Assembly (NCBI GenBank): GCA_011391855.1
Contig: JAABPT010000112.1
Location: forward strand, 1-22,315
Length of the DNA stretch: 22,315 nt
Direction: 5' to 3'
Source of the DNA: Burkholderiales bacterium
Lineage (GTDB): Bacteria; Pseudomonadota; Gammaproteobacteria; Burkholderiales; Burkholderiaceae_C
The stretch's first letter is position 1. Every line of letters starts with the position of its first letter. Position numbers and translations under genes: made by a program. Shown one piece after another: positions 15,062 to 21,960 of the stretch. Under the pieces are notes generated by a model that did not search any database, was not told the origin of the DNA, and saw only the letters and a program-made list of their open reading frames with translations.

Positions 15062-16042
15062 ATGGCTGAATACCAGAACCTCTTCACGCAAGTGCAGGCC
15101 GTGGGGCCTGCCAACCTGGGCGTGCCGCTCGGGCCGGGCCACGGCCCGCGCACCGGCACCGACCTGCCGCAGGTGCACCTGTTCGGGCGCCTGGGCATGC
15201 CGCAGGTGGGGCCCATCTACCTGGGCAGCCTGGGCGTGGCCTCGCTGATCTTCGGCATCGCCGCCTTCAACATCATCGGCTTCAACATGCTGGCGCAGGT
15301 GAACTGGGACATCGTCCAGTTCATCCGCCAGCTGTTCTGGCTGTCGCTGGAACCGCCAGCGCCGGAATACGGCCTGTCGCTGCCGCCGCTGAACCAGGGC
15401 GGCTGGTGGCTCATGGCCGGCGGCTTTCTCACCGCGTCCATCCTGCTGTGGTGGCTGCGCATGTATACGCGGGCCCGGGCTCTGGGCATGGGCACGCACG
15501 TGGCCTGGGCCTTCGCGGCGGCGATCTGGCTGTTCCTGGTGCTGGGCTTCATCCGCCCCGTGCTGATGGGCAGCTGGAGCGAGGCCGTGCCTTTCGGCAT
15601 CTTCCCGCACCTGGACTGGACGGCGGCCTTCTCCATCCGCTACGGCAACCTCTTCTACAACCCGTTCCACGCGCTCTCCATCGCCTTCCTGTACGGCGCC
15701 ACGCTGCTGTTCGCCATGCACGGCGCCACCATCCTGGCCGTCAGCCGGTTCGGCGGCGAGCGTGAACTGGAACAGATCGCCGACCGCGGCACCGCCAGCG
15801 AGCGCGCCGCGCTCTTCTGGCGCTGGACCATGGGCTTCAACGCCACCACCGAATCGATCCACCGCTGGGCGTGGTGGTTTGCCGTGCTGTGCCCGCTGGC
15901 TGGCGGCATCGGCATCCTGCTCACCGGCACCGTTGTCGACAACTGGTACTTGTGGGCCATGAAACACGGCGTGGCGCCGCCCTACCCGCCGGTCTTCCCG
16001 CCGTCGGTCGACCCCGCCACGCTGCTGCAGGGGGTGAAGTGA
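15062..16042 (+). CDS. pufM: Photosynthetic reaction centre M subunit PufM
   Basis: This 326-residue, five-helix protein is the partner of PufL. Diagnostic stretches are PIYLGSLGV, FFSLEPPAPEYGLS-like SLEPPAPEYGLSL, GFIRPVLMGSWSEAVPFGIF, NLFYNPFHALSIAF with the special-pair ligand His, AMHGATILAVSRFGGEREL, and RWTMGFNATTESIHRW carrying a further iron-ligand His. The Glu iron ligand is expected in ASERAALFW. After DNWYLWAMKHG the chain has a Pro-rich tail (PPYPPVFPPSVDP), as in reaction centres that dock a bound cytochrome. AGGAG at 15050-15054 is the ribosome-binding site. The stop overlaps the pufC start. Confidence 0.97.
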   Translation: MAEYQNLFTQVQAVGPANLGVPLGPGHGPRTGTDLPQVHLFGRLGMPQVGPIYLGSLGVASLIFGIAAFNIIGFNMLAQVNWDIVQFIRQLFWLSLEPPAPEYGLSLPPLNQGGWWLMAGGFLTASILLWWLRMYTRARALGMGTHVAWAFAAAIWLFLVLGFIRPVLMGSWSEAVPFGIFPHLDWTAAFSIRYGNLFYNPFHALSIAFLYGATLLFAMHGATILAVSRFGGERELEQIADRGTASERAALFWRWTMGFNATTESIHRWAWWFAVLCPLAGGIGILLTGTVVDNWYLWAMKHGVAPPYPPVFPPSVDPATLLQGVK

Positions 16043-17400
16043 TGCGAGTCCTGCTCAACACCGCCCTGGCCGCGCTGCTGGCCGCCACCACCCTGCTCGC
16101 CGGCTGCGAGCGCCCGCCGGTGGACACCGTGCAGCGCGGTTACCGCGGCACCGGCATGGAGCTGGTCTACAACCCGCGCACGGCGGTGGTCGTGGCCGAG
16201 GCCAACCAGGCCCCGGCCGCCACCGAAGCCGCCAGCCCCGACGGCCCCAAGGTGCGCGACATCTACAAGAATGTGCAGCTGCTCGGCCACCTCAGCATCG
16301 GCGAGTTCACGCGCCAGATGGCGGCCATCACGGCGTGGATCTCGCCCAAGGAAGGCTGCAACTACTGCCACGTGCCGGAGAACCTGGCCGACGACAGCAA
16401 GTACACCAAGGTCGTGGCGCGGCGCATGATCCAGATGACGCAGCACATCAACGCCGACTGGAAGCCGCACGTGGCCGCCACCGGCGTCACCTGCTACACC
16501 TGCCACCGCGGCAAGGCCGTTCCGGTCAACGTGTGGTTCGCGCCCGAGCCACCGCGCGCCAACGCCAACTTCATCGGCGACAAGGCGGGCCAGAACACGC
16601 CGCTGAAGACGGTGGGACTCAGTTCATTGCCGAACGACCCTTTCGGCCCCTACCTGCTGGGTGCGCAGACCATCGGCGTGGGCGGCGCCACGGCCTTGCC
16701 CACCGACCACGTGGCTTCGATCGTGCAGACGGAGCAGACCTACGGCCTGATGATGCACCTGTCGAACAGCCTGGGCGTCAACTGCACCTACTGCCACAAC
16801 ACGCGCAATTTCAAGGAATGGGACGGCGCGCCGCCGCAGCGCACGACGGCCTGGCACGGCATCCGCATGGCGCGCGACCTGAACAACCAGTACATCGTGC
16901 CGCTCACCGCCAGCTTCCCCGCTGCGCGCCTGGGGCCCACCGGCGACGTGGCCAAGATCAACTGCGCCACCTGCCACCAGGGGGTCTACAAGCCACTGTA
17001 CGGTGCCCCCATGGCCAAGGACTACCCGGCGCTGCTGACGCTGGCGGCACCCACCGACGGCCTGCCGGCGCCGCTGGCCGATGCCATGCGCTCGGTGCTC
17101 TATTTCGGCGTCGGTTCGGCCACGTTGGAGTCCGACCAGGCCCTGGGGCTGACGACCGTGATTGCCACCCTGGTGGCCCAGCCGCAGGCCCGGGCGACGA
17201 TCTCCGGCTACCACTCGGCCTCGGGCGAGTTGGCGGCCAACCAGGAGCTGGCCAAGCAGCGCGCCTTTACCGTGCGCGATTCGCTGGTCGGCGCCGGTAT
17301 CGCGGCCAGCCGCGTGGTGCTGGACAAGCCCGTGCAGGCCGAAGCCAACCTGGCCGGTGAAGACCCGGCCGCCCGCCGCGTCGAGGTCACGGTCAAATAG
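16042..17400 (+). CDS. pufC: Reaction-centre tetraheme cytochrome PufC with C-terminal OmpA-like domain
   Basis: This 452-residue lipoprotein cytochrome re-reduces the photo-oxidised special pair. A signal peptide ends in a lipobox LAGC, so Cys22 should be lipid-anchored at the periplasmic face. Four CxxCH haem sites are visible: Cys106-His110, Cys151-His155, Cys248-His252 and Cys308-His312. The cytochrome core ends near residue 335. Residues about 351-452 form an extra domain resembling OmpA C-terminal domains: an initial SVLYFGVGSATLESDQ, then LAKQRAFTVRDSLVGAGI and a final ARRVEVTVK. Arg407 of the OmpA Arg/Asp ligand pair is kept, but the Asp 15 residues earlier is Ser392 (GYHSASG). PufC proteins are usually about 340-370 residues, so this is a fusion. 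The start overlaps the pufM stop. Confidence 0.95.
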   Translation: MRVLLNTALAALLAATTLLAGCERPPVDTVQRGYRGTGMELVYNPRTAVVVAEANQAPAATEAASPDGPKVRDIYKNVQLLGHLSIGEFTRQMAAITAWISPKEGCNYCHVPENLADDSKYTKVVARRMIQMTQHINADWKPHVAATGVTCYTCHRGKAVPVNVWFAPEPPRANANFIGDKAGQNTPLKTVGLSSLPNDPFGPYLLGAQTIGVGGATALPTDHVASIVQTEQTYGLMMHLSNSLGVNCTYCHNTRNFKEWDGAPPQRTTAWHGIRMARDLNNQYIVPLTASFPAARLGPTGDVAKINCATCHQGVYKPLYGAPMAKDYPALLTLAAPTDGLPAPLADAMRSVLYFGVGSATLESDQALGLTTVIATLVAQPQARATISGYHSASGELAANQELAKQRAFTVRDSLVGAGIAASRVVLDKPVQAEANLAGEDPAARRVEVTVK

Positions 17401-17417
17401 ACCGCCGGGTGGCGGCC

Positions 17418-17461
17418 CGGGCCGGTTTGCTGCAGCATCCATCGATGTTCGAACCGGCCCG
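17418..17461 (+). terminator. Hairpin between pufC and crtA
   Basis: CGGGCCGGTT (17418-17427) pairs perfectly over 10 bp with AACCGGCCCG (17452-17461) across a 24-base loop, followed by TTCTTC. It begins 18 bases after the pufC stop and could end or pause the puf transcript. A possible crtA ATG (17445) lies in the loop. Confidence 0.5.
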
Positions 17462-17549
17462 TTCTTCAGCCGTGCAACGCCTGCCCAGCCGGGGTCCGGC
17501 CGGGCCCGGCAGCGCCGCGAAGCCGGCCGGGCGAGGAGCCCGCGCGTCG

Positions 17550-18242
17550 GTGCCGCCGGCGGATCACGTGGCCGTGCTGCTGCTCGTGGAACTGGCGCCC
17601 GGCGCGCTGAGCTGGGGCTGGTCGCGCATCGTGCTCGGCGCCCTGCCATTGCGCCGCATCCCCGGCCTGGTCTTCGCCAAGACGCTGGGCAGCGGCCACC
17701 ACGGCGGCTTCGGACTGCGGCCCGGGCTGCGGCGGCAGGGACTGTTCGTCATCTTCGACAGCGAACGCGCCGCCGATGCCTTCATCGACGCGTCGCCGGC
17801 GATGCAGGCCTACCGCACCCACGCCAGCGAACTGTGCATCGCCAAGCTGCGCGCCACGGCCAGCCGCGGCAGCTGGAGCGGCCAGGGCATGGCCGTCACC
17901 GCCAGCCCCATGGCCGACGGCCCGGTGGCGGCGCTCACGCGCGCGTCGATCCGCCCGCACAAGGCCTGGGCCTTCTGGCGCAACTCGCCGCCCGCCGAAG
18001 CTGCGCTGGAGCGGGCCGAAGGCTGCCGGCTCGCCATGGGCCTGGGCGAAGCGCCGCTGCTGCGCCAGGCCACCTTCAGCGTCTGGGAGAGCCAGGCCGC
18101 GATGGACGCCTATGCCCGCAGCGGCGCGCACCTGGCCGCGATCCGTGCCGCCTACGGGCAAGGCCATTTCAGCGAGTCGATGTTCGTGCGCTTCGCGCTG
18201 CTGCAACTGAGTGGCCGCTGGAAGGGCCGGACCCATGGCTGA
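17550..18242 (+). CDS. crtA: Spheroidene monooxygenase CrtA
   Basis: This protein, 230 residues from GTG 17550, adds the C2 keto group to spheroidene with O2, giving spheroidenone, and so marks aerobic carotenoid production. Family stretches are LRRIPGLVFAKTLGSG, GRPxx-like RGSWSGQGM, GPVAALTRASIRPHKAWAFW, GLGEAPLLRQATFSVWES and MDAYARSGAHLAAIRAAY. Start choice is uncertain. GTG 17550 has GAGGAG at 17533-17538 and places the protein start just before the conserved first strand. ATG 17445 and GTG 17409 would add low-complexity Gly/Pro/Arg residues and lie in or beside the hairpin after pufC. The 3' end overlaps crtD by 8 bases. Confidence 0.87.
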   Translation: MPPADHVAVLLLVELAPGALSWGWSRIVLGALPLRRIPGLVFAKTLGSGHHGGFGLRPGLRRQGLFVIFDSERAADAFIDASPAMQAYRTHASELCIAKLRATASRGSWSGQGMAVTASPMADGPVAALTRASIRPHKAWAFWRNSPPAEAALERAEGCRLAMGLGEAPLLRQATFSVWESQAAMDAYARSGAHLAAIRAAYGQGHFSESMFVRFALLQLSGRWKGRTHG

Positions 18243-19860
18243 TCCTTCGGCATCGCGCCAGCACCGCGCCGCCGCCGCGCCACGACATGACCAGCGCGTG
18301 GTCGTCGTCGGCGCGGGCATCGGCGGCCTCGTCAGCGCGCTGCTGCTGGCCTGCCGCGGCCTGCAGGTGACGCTGGTCGAAGCCGCCACCGAGCCCGGCG
18401 GCAAGATGCGGCAGGTGGCGGTGGACGGTGCGCGCATCGACGCCGGCCCCACCGTCTTTACCATGCGCTGGGTGTTCGACGAGATCCTGGCCGAGGTCGG
18501 CAGTTCGCTCGACGCACTGGTGGCCCTGCAGCCGCTGTCGATCCTGGCGCGCCACGCCTGGCGGCCCGGCACCGACGGCCGCACACAACAGCTCGACCTG
18601 CACGCCGGCGTGCAGGCTTCGGCCGATGCCATCGCACGCTTCTCCAGCCCCGCCGAGGGCCGCCGTTACCTGGCCTTCTGCACCGAGGCGCGACGTGTCT
18701 ACGAACGGCTGGAAGGCCCGCACATCCGATCGCCAAGACCCAGCGTGCTGCGCATGATCCGCGACCTGGGCCCGGCCGGGCTGGCCACGCTCACCGGCCT
18801 GGGGCCGTTCGCCACGCTGTGGGCGCGGCTCGGCCACCATTTCCACGACCCGCGCCTGCGCCAGCTTTTCGGCCGTTATGCCACCTATTGCGGCGCTTCG
18901 CCCTGGCAGGCACCGGCCACGCTGATGCTGATCGCGCATGTGGAACAAAGCGGCGTCTGGTCGGTGCCCGGCGGCATGCACGCGTTGCCGCGCGCCATGG
19001 CGCAACTGGCACGCGAACGCGGGGCCACGCTGCAGTTCGGCCAGGCCTGCCGGCGCATCCTTGTGCGCAACGGACGCGCCTGCGGCGTGCAGCTGGCCGA
19101 CGGGCGCGAGCTGGCGGCCGATGCGGTGGTCTTCAATGGCGATGCCCATGCGTTGGCGCAAGGCCTGCTGGGCGACGAGGCGGCACATGCCGCGCCCGCG
19201 GTGCCGGAGGCGAGGCGTTCGCTCTCGGCCGTGACCTGGGCCCTGCGCACGCGCACCGCGGGGCTGCCCCTGGTGCGGCACAACGTCTTCTTCGGCGACG
19301 ACTACCGCAGCGAATTCGACGATGTCTTCCGCGCCCGCCGGCTGCCGCGCGACGGCACCGTATATGTCTGCGCGCAGGACCGCAGCGACGATGCGGCCGC
19401 GCCGGCCGGACCCGAGCGCCTGCTGTGCCTGGTCAATGCCCCCGCCGACGGCGACCGCCGTTCTTTCGACGCCCTGGAGACCGACCCATGCCTGTCCCGC
19501 AGCCTGGCCTTGCTGCAGCGTTGCGGCCTGCAGATCGACCCCACGCCCGAGCAGGTGGTGACCACCACGCCGGCACAGTTCCACCAGCTCTTTCCGGCCA
19601 CGGGCGGGGCGCTCTATGGCGCGGCCAACCACGGCTGGATGTCGCTGTTCAAGAGGCCGGGCTCGGTGAGCGCGCTGCCGGGCCTGTACCTGGCGGGGGG
19701 CAGCGTGCACCCGGGCCCGGGCGTGCCGATGGCGGCGATGTCGGGCCGGCTGGCGGCCGCAGCGCTGATGGCGCACCTCGATTCGACCAGCCAGTGCCGT
19801 CGGGCGGCTATCTCTGGTGGTATCTCGACGCCCTCAGCGACGACGGCCGGCACGGGCTGA
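18235..19860 (+). CDS. crtD: 1-Hydroxycarotenoid (methoxyneurosporene) 3,4-desaturase CrtD
   Basis: This 541-residue, FAD-dependent desaturase of the CrtI/CrtD family introduces the C3,4 double bond in hydroxylated or methoxylated acyclic carotenoids. The dinucleotide-binding motif is VVVVGAGIGGLVSALLL near residue 30, followed by EAATEPGGKM and IDAGPTVFTM. HNVFFGDDYRSEFDDVF is characteristic of the family, and the C-terminal FAD contact is LYLAGGSVHPGPGVPMA. GGAAGGG-like purines upstream of ATG 18235 support this start over GTG 18211. The last 67 bases overlap crtC in another frame, so the C-terminal tail after about residue 519 is unlikely to be conserved. CrtD is preferred over CrtI because of the neighbours crtA and crtC. 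Confidence 0.92.
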   Translation: MADPSASRQHRAAAAPRHDQRVVVVGAGIGGLVSALLLACRGLQVTLVEAATEPGGKMRQVAVDGARIDAGPTVFTMRWVFDEILAEVGSSLDALVALQPLSILARHAWRPGTDGRTQQLDLHAGVQASADAIARFSSPAEGRRYLAFCTEARRVYERLEGPHIRSPRPSVLRMIRDLGPAGLATLTGLGPFATLWARLGHHFHDPRLRQLFGRYATYCGASPWQAPATLMLIAHVEQSGVWSVPGGMHALPRAMAQLARERGATLQFGQACRRILVRNGRACGVQLADGRELAADAVVFNGDAHALAQGLLGDEAAHAAPAVPEARRSLSAVTWALRTRTAGLPLVRHNVFFGDDYRSEFDDVFRARRLPRDGTVYVCAQDRSDDAAAPAGPERLLCLVNAPADGDRRSFDALETDPCLSRSLALLQRCGLQIDPTPEQVVTTTPAQFHQLFPATGGALYGAANHGWMSLFKRPGSVSALPGLYLAGGSVHPGPGVPMAAMSGRLAAAALMAHLDSTSQCRRAAISGGISTPSATTAGTG

Positions 19861-20714
19861 CGATCATCGCCTTCGTCGGCAGCGTTTTCTCGCCTTACTA
19901 CCGGCGCGCGTTGGCACGCGGTGCCGCCGAGGCCGAGAACCACGTCGCGCTCAACGTGGCGCTCTACGGCCAGGGGGCCAGCCGCTGGACCATGACCGAA
20001 CGCGGCCGCGGTCAGCTCGCGCGCAGCGCCAGCGAACTGCAGATCGGTCCGAGTCGCATGCGCTGGGACGGGCAGGCACTGGTGATCGACATCGACGAGA
20101 TCACCGTGCCGCTGCCGAGTCGCGTCCGCGGCCGCGTGCGCCTTCACCCGCGGGGCCTGTGCAACTTCACGGCCGCGCTGGACGCCGCGGGCCGCCACCG
20201 CTGGGGGCCGATTGCACCCTGCTCGCGCATCGAGGTCGAACTGGATCAGCCGGGTCTGCGCTGGAGCGGCCACGCCTACCTGGACTCCAACGAGGGCGAC
20301 GAACCGGTGGAGCGCGCCTTCAGCGACTGGGACTGGTCGCGCGCCCTGCTGCGCGACGGCAGCACGGCGGTGATCTACGACGTGCGGCCAGGCCCCGGCG
20401 AAGCCGCCGACGGCGGCCGCGTCATCGCGCAGCGCTTCGCCGCCGACGGCGGCACCCGTGCATTCGACGCACCGCCGCGCCAGATATTGCCACGCTCCAA
20501 ATGGCGGCTGGGCCGCACGATGCGCAGCGACCCCTCAGTGCCCGCGCGCGTGCAGCAGACGCTGGAAGACACGCCGTTCTACGTGCGCTCGGTGTTGCAA
20601 GCCGGCGTGCTGGGCGAGCGCGTGACCGCCGTGCACGAGACGCTGGACGTGAAGCCCTTGGTGTCGCTGCCCGTACAGGGCATGCTGCCGTTTCGCATGC
20701 CGCGGCGGGCCTGA
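19794..20714 (+). CDS. crtC: Carotenoid 1,2-hydratase (hydroxyneurosporene synthase) CrtC
   Basis: This 306-residue enzyme adds water to the terminal C1,2 double bond of neurosporene/lycopene-type carotenoids, the first step towards spheroidene. The N-terminus GGYLWWYLDALSDDGRHG, followed by IAFVGSVFSPYYRRA, is a clear CrtC signature. Later stretches include HVALNVALYG, WTMTERG and HAYLDSNEGDEPVERAF, and the chain ends near the FYVRSVL region. The only plausible start is GTG 19794: upstream in-frame codons lie deep in crtD and offer no better start. That gives a 67-bp overlap with crtD, suggesting translational coupling. It ends the photosynthesis genes in this window. Confidence 0.92.
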   Translation: MPSGGYLWWYLDALSDDGRHGLTIIAFVGSVFSPYYRRALARGAAEAENHVALNVALYGQGASRWTMTERGRGQLARSASELQIGPSRMRWDGQALVIDIDEITVPLPSRVRGRVRLHPRGLCNFTAALDAAGRHRWGPIAPCSRIEVELDQPGLRWSGHAYLDSNEGDEPVERAFSDWDWSRALLRDGSTAVIYDVRPGPGEAADGGRVIAQRFAADGGTRAFDAPPRQILPRSKWRLGRTMRSDPSVPARVQQTLEDTPFYVRSVLQAGVLGERVTAVHETLDVKPLVSLPVQGMLPFRMPRRA

Positions 20715-20761
20715 CGGCTGCCACGCCGCCACGCCGCCAAAGGAAGTCCCCACCCTGGGTC

Positions 20762-20790
20762 TTGCCAATTTCGGGCTAGCTAGCTATATT
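20762..20790 (+). promoter_or_regulatory. Promoter and palindrome before the Phd/VapC-type module
   Basis: TTGCCA (20762-20767) and TATATT (20785-20790) are spaced by 17 bp, a good sigma-70 promoter. The self-complementary GCTAGCTAGC (20775-20784) fills the spacer next to the -10, a likely operator for autorepression by the antitoxin. The promoter is much more AT-rich than its surroundings. Confidence 0.65.
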
Positions 20791-20821
20791 TTCGGCTTGC
20801 CCGCCGTTGAAGATCCAAACC

Positions 20822-21067
20822 ATGCCTGCAGTTGCGCTGTTCGAAGCCAAGAACCGCTTGTCCGAGCTGGTGGACCGTGTGCTGGCGGGCGAGGTCATTG
20901 AAATCACGCGCCATGGCAAGGTGGTGGCCCGGCTGGCCCCGCCCGAGGACGACGCCACGCGGCAGCGCAGCGCGCAGGATGCTGTCGCGCGCTTGCAGGA
21001 GGCCAGCCGCGGCGTGAGCCTGGGCACCCTCAAGAGTCGCGACCTGATCCGCGAAGGCCGGCGCTGA
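20822..21067 (+). CDS. Phd/YefM-type antitoxin
   Basis: This 81-residue protein begins PAVALFEAKNRLSELVDRV, continues through GEVIEITRHGKVVARLAP, and has a charged C-terminal tail. This is the layout of Phd/YefM antitoxins: an N-terminal DNA-binding and dimerisation fold, then a toxin-wrapping tail. It would bind and neutralise the PIN-domain toxin encoded immediately downstream and repress the shared promoter at 20762-20790. The ATG at 20822 is chosen; a TTG at 20807 would add only five residues. The stop shares a base with the toxin ATG (TGATG). Confidence 0.9.
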   Translation: MPAVALFEAKNRLSELVDRVLAGEVIEITRHGKVVARLAPPEDDATRQRSAQDAVARLQEASRGVSLGTLKSRDLIREGRR

Positions 21068-21576
21068 TGTCGCTCGGCGGGCCGGCAGGGCGGCTCCCCC
21101 GCAGGCCCGGCGCCACCCGACTCGTGGCCCGCGAGGGCCCGCCGGTCTTCGGCGTGCCGTCCGCCGCCTTCGTGGTGGACGCATCCGTCAGCGCCGGCTG
21201 GTTCCTGCCCGACGAAGCCACGGCCTACACCCGGGCCGCGCTGCAGGCGACAGCCACAAGCGCGGTCTGGGTGCCCATGCTGTGGTTGCCGGAAATGGCC
21301 AACCTGCTGCGCAGCGCACAGCGTCGCCGCCGCATCACGGCGGCCAAGCGCGCCGAGTTGGCTGCAGCGGCCGCGGCTCTCCGTCTGCAAGTGTGTCGCG
21401 AACCCGTGAGCCTGCTGACGCTGGACGCCCTGGCCGCCGATCACGCCTTGAGCGCCTACGACGCCTGCTACCTGGAACTGGCCCTGCGCCGACGGCTGCC
21501 GCTGGCCACGCTGGACCAGGATTTGTTGGCCGCCATGCAGCGCTGTGGCGTGCCGGCGGCCACACTGCCCAGCTGA
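21067..21576 (+). CDS. PIN-domain (VapC-family) toxin
   Basis: This 169-residue protein is a PIN-type ribonuclease. Acidic metal-binding residues are visible at Asp38 (FVVDASV), Glu76 (WLPEMANLL), Asp132 (SAYDACYLELA) and Asp150 (TLDQDLL). VapC toxins cleave RNA, often tRNA or rRNA; the target here cannot be told. The ATG at 21067 overlaps the antitoxin stop. It adds about 34 residues ahead of the first PIN strand, which is longer than usual, and GTG 21154 would give a conventional N-terminus. All catalytic acids are present, so it is probably intact. Confidence 0.88.
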   Translation: MSLGGPAGRLPRRPGATRLVAREGPPVFGVPSAAFVVDASVSAGWFLPDEATAYTRAALQATATSAVWVPMLWLPEMANLLRSAQRRRRITAAKRAELAAAAAALRLQVCREPVSLLTLDALAADHALSAYDACYLELALRRRLPLATLDQDLLAAMQRCGVPAATLPS

Positions 21577-21611
21577 CGCTGGACAACAAGCGTCATCAGC
21601 TTGATTGCCCA

Positions 21612-21630
21612 GTACGGACATCTGCCGTAC
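21612..21630 (+). promoter_or_regulatory. Palindrome upstream of the TacA-type antitoxin
   Basis: GTACGG (21612-21617) and CCGTAC (21625-21630) form an inverted repeat with a 7-bp spacer, ending 21 bases before the antitoxin ATG. It is a likely autoregulatory operator for the ribbon-helix-helix antitoxin. GGGAG (21641-21645) follows as ribosome-binding site. Confidence 0.55.
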
Positions 21631-21651
21631 ATTTCCGGCAGGGAGACGACC

Positions 21652-21957
21652 ATGCCAGTTCAAGACAGTCCCGATACCACGCGCGACGCCCGGCTCGAAG
21701 CTCGCGTATCCGCAGCGCAGAAGAGCCTGCTGCAGCAGGCGGCTGCGCTCTCTGGCCGCACGCTGAGCGAGTTCGTCGTCGCCAGCGCGCAGGACGCTGC
21801 GCGCCGGGTGATCGCCGAGCACGAATCCATCCGCCTGTCGCGCGAAGAGCAGCTGGCCTTTGTTCAAGCGTTGCTGACACCGCCGGAGCCGAATGCGCGC
21901 CTCAAACGCGCGGCCAAGGCCTATCGCCAAAAAATCGGCCAACGCACCGGCGCCTAG
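21652..21957 (+). CDS. TacA/DUF1778-type antitoxin
   Basis: This 101-residue protein has the DUF1778/TacA pattern: RLEARVSAAQKSLLQQAAALSGRTLSEFV as a ribbon-helix-helix DNA-binding part, then AARRVIAEHE and a toxin-binding tail (LSREEQLAFVQALL). The family partners GNAT acetyltransferase toxins, and the downstream gene fits this. The ATG at 21652 follows GGGAGACGACC; upstream in-frame residues from 21601 would cover the palindrome and are rejected. The gene starts 75 bp after the VapC-type gene, apparently as an independent module. Confidence 0.88.
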   Translation: MPVQDSPDTTRDARLEARVSAAQKSLLQQAAALSGRTLSEFVVASAQDAARRVIAEHESIRLSREEQLAFVQALLTPPEPNARLKRAAKAYRQKIGQRTGA

Positions 21958-21960
21958 CCG

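Noticed and set aside
14072..15967. A 631-codon open frame on the minus strand opposite pufL-pufM
   Set aside because: The + strand encodes complete, motif-rich reaction-centre subunits. The antisense translation is low-complexity (Gln/His/Arg/Ala) and resembles no known protein.
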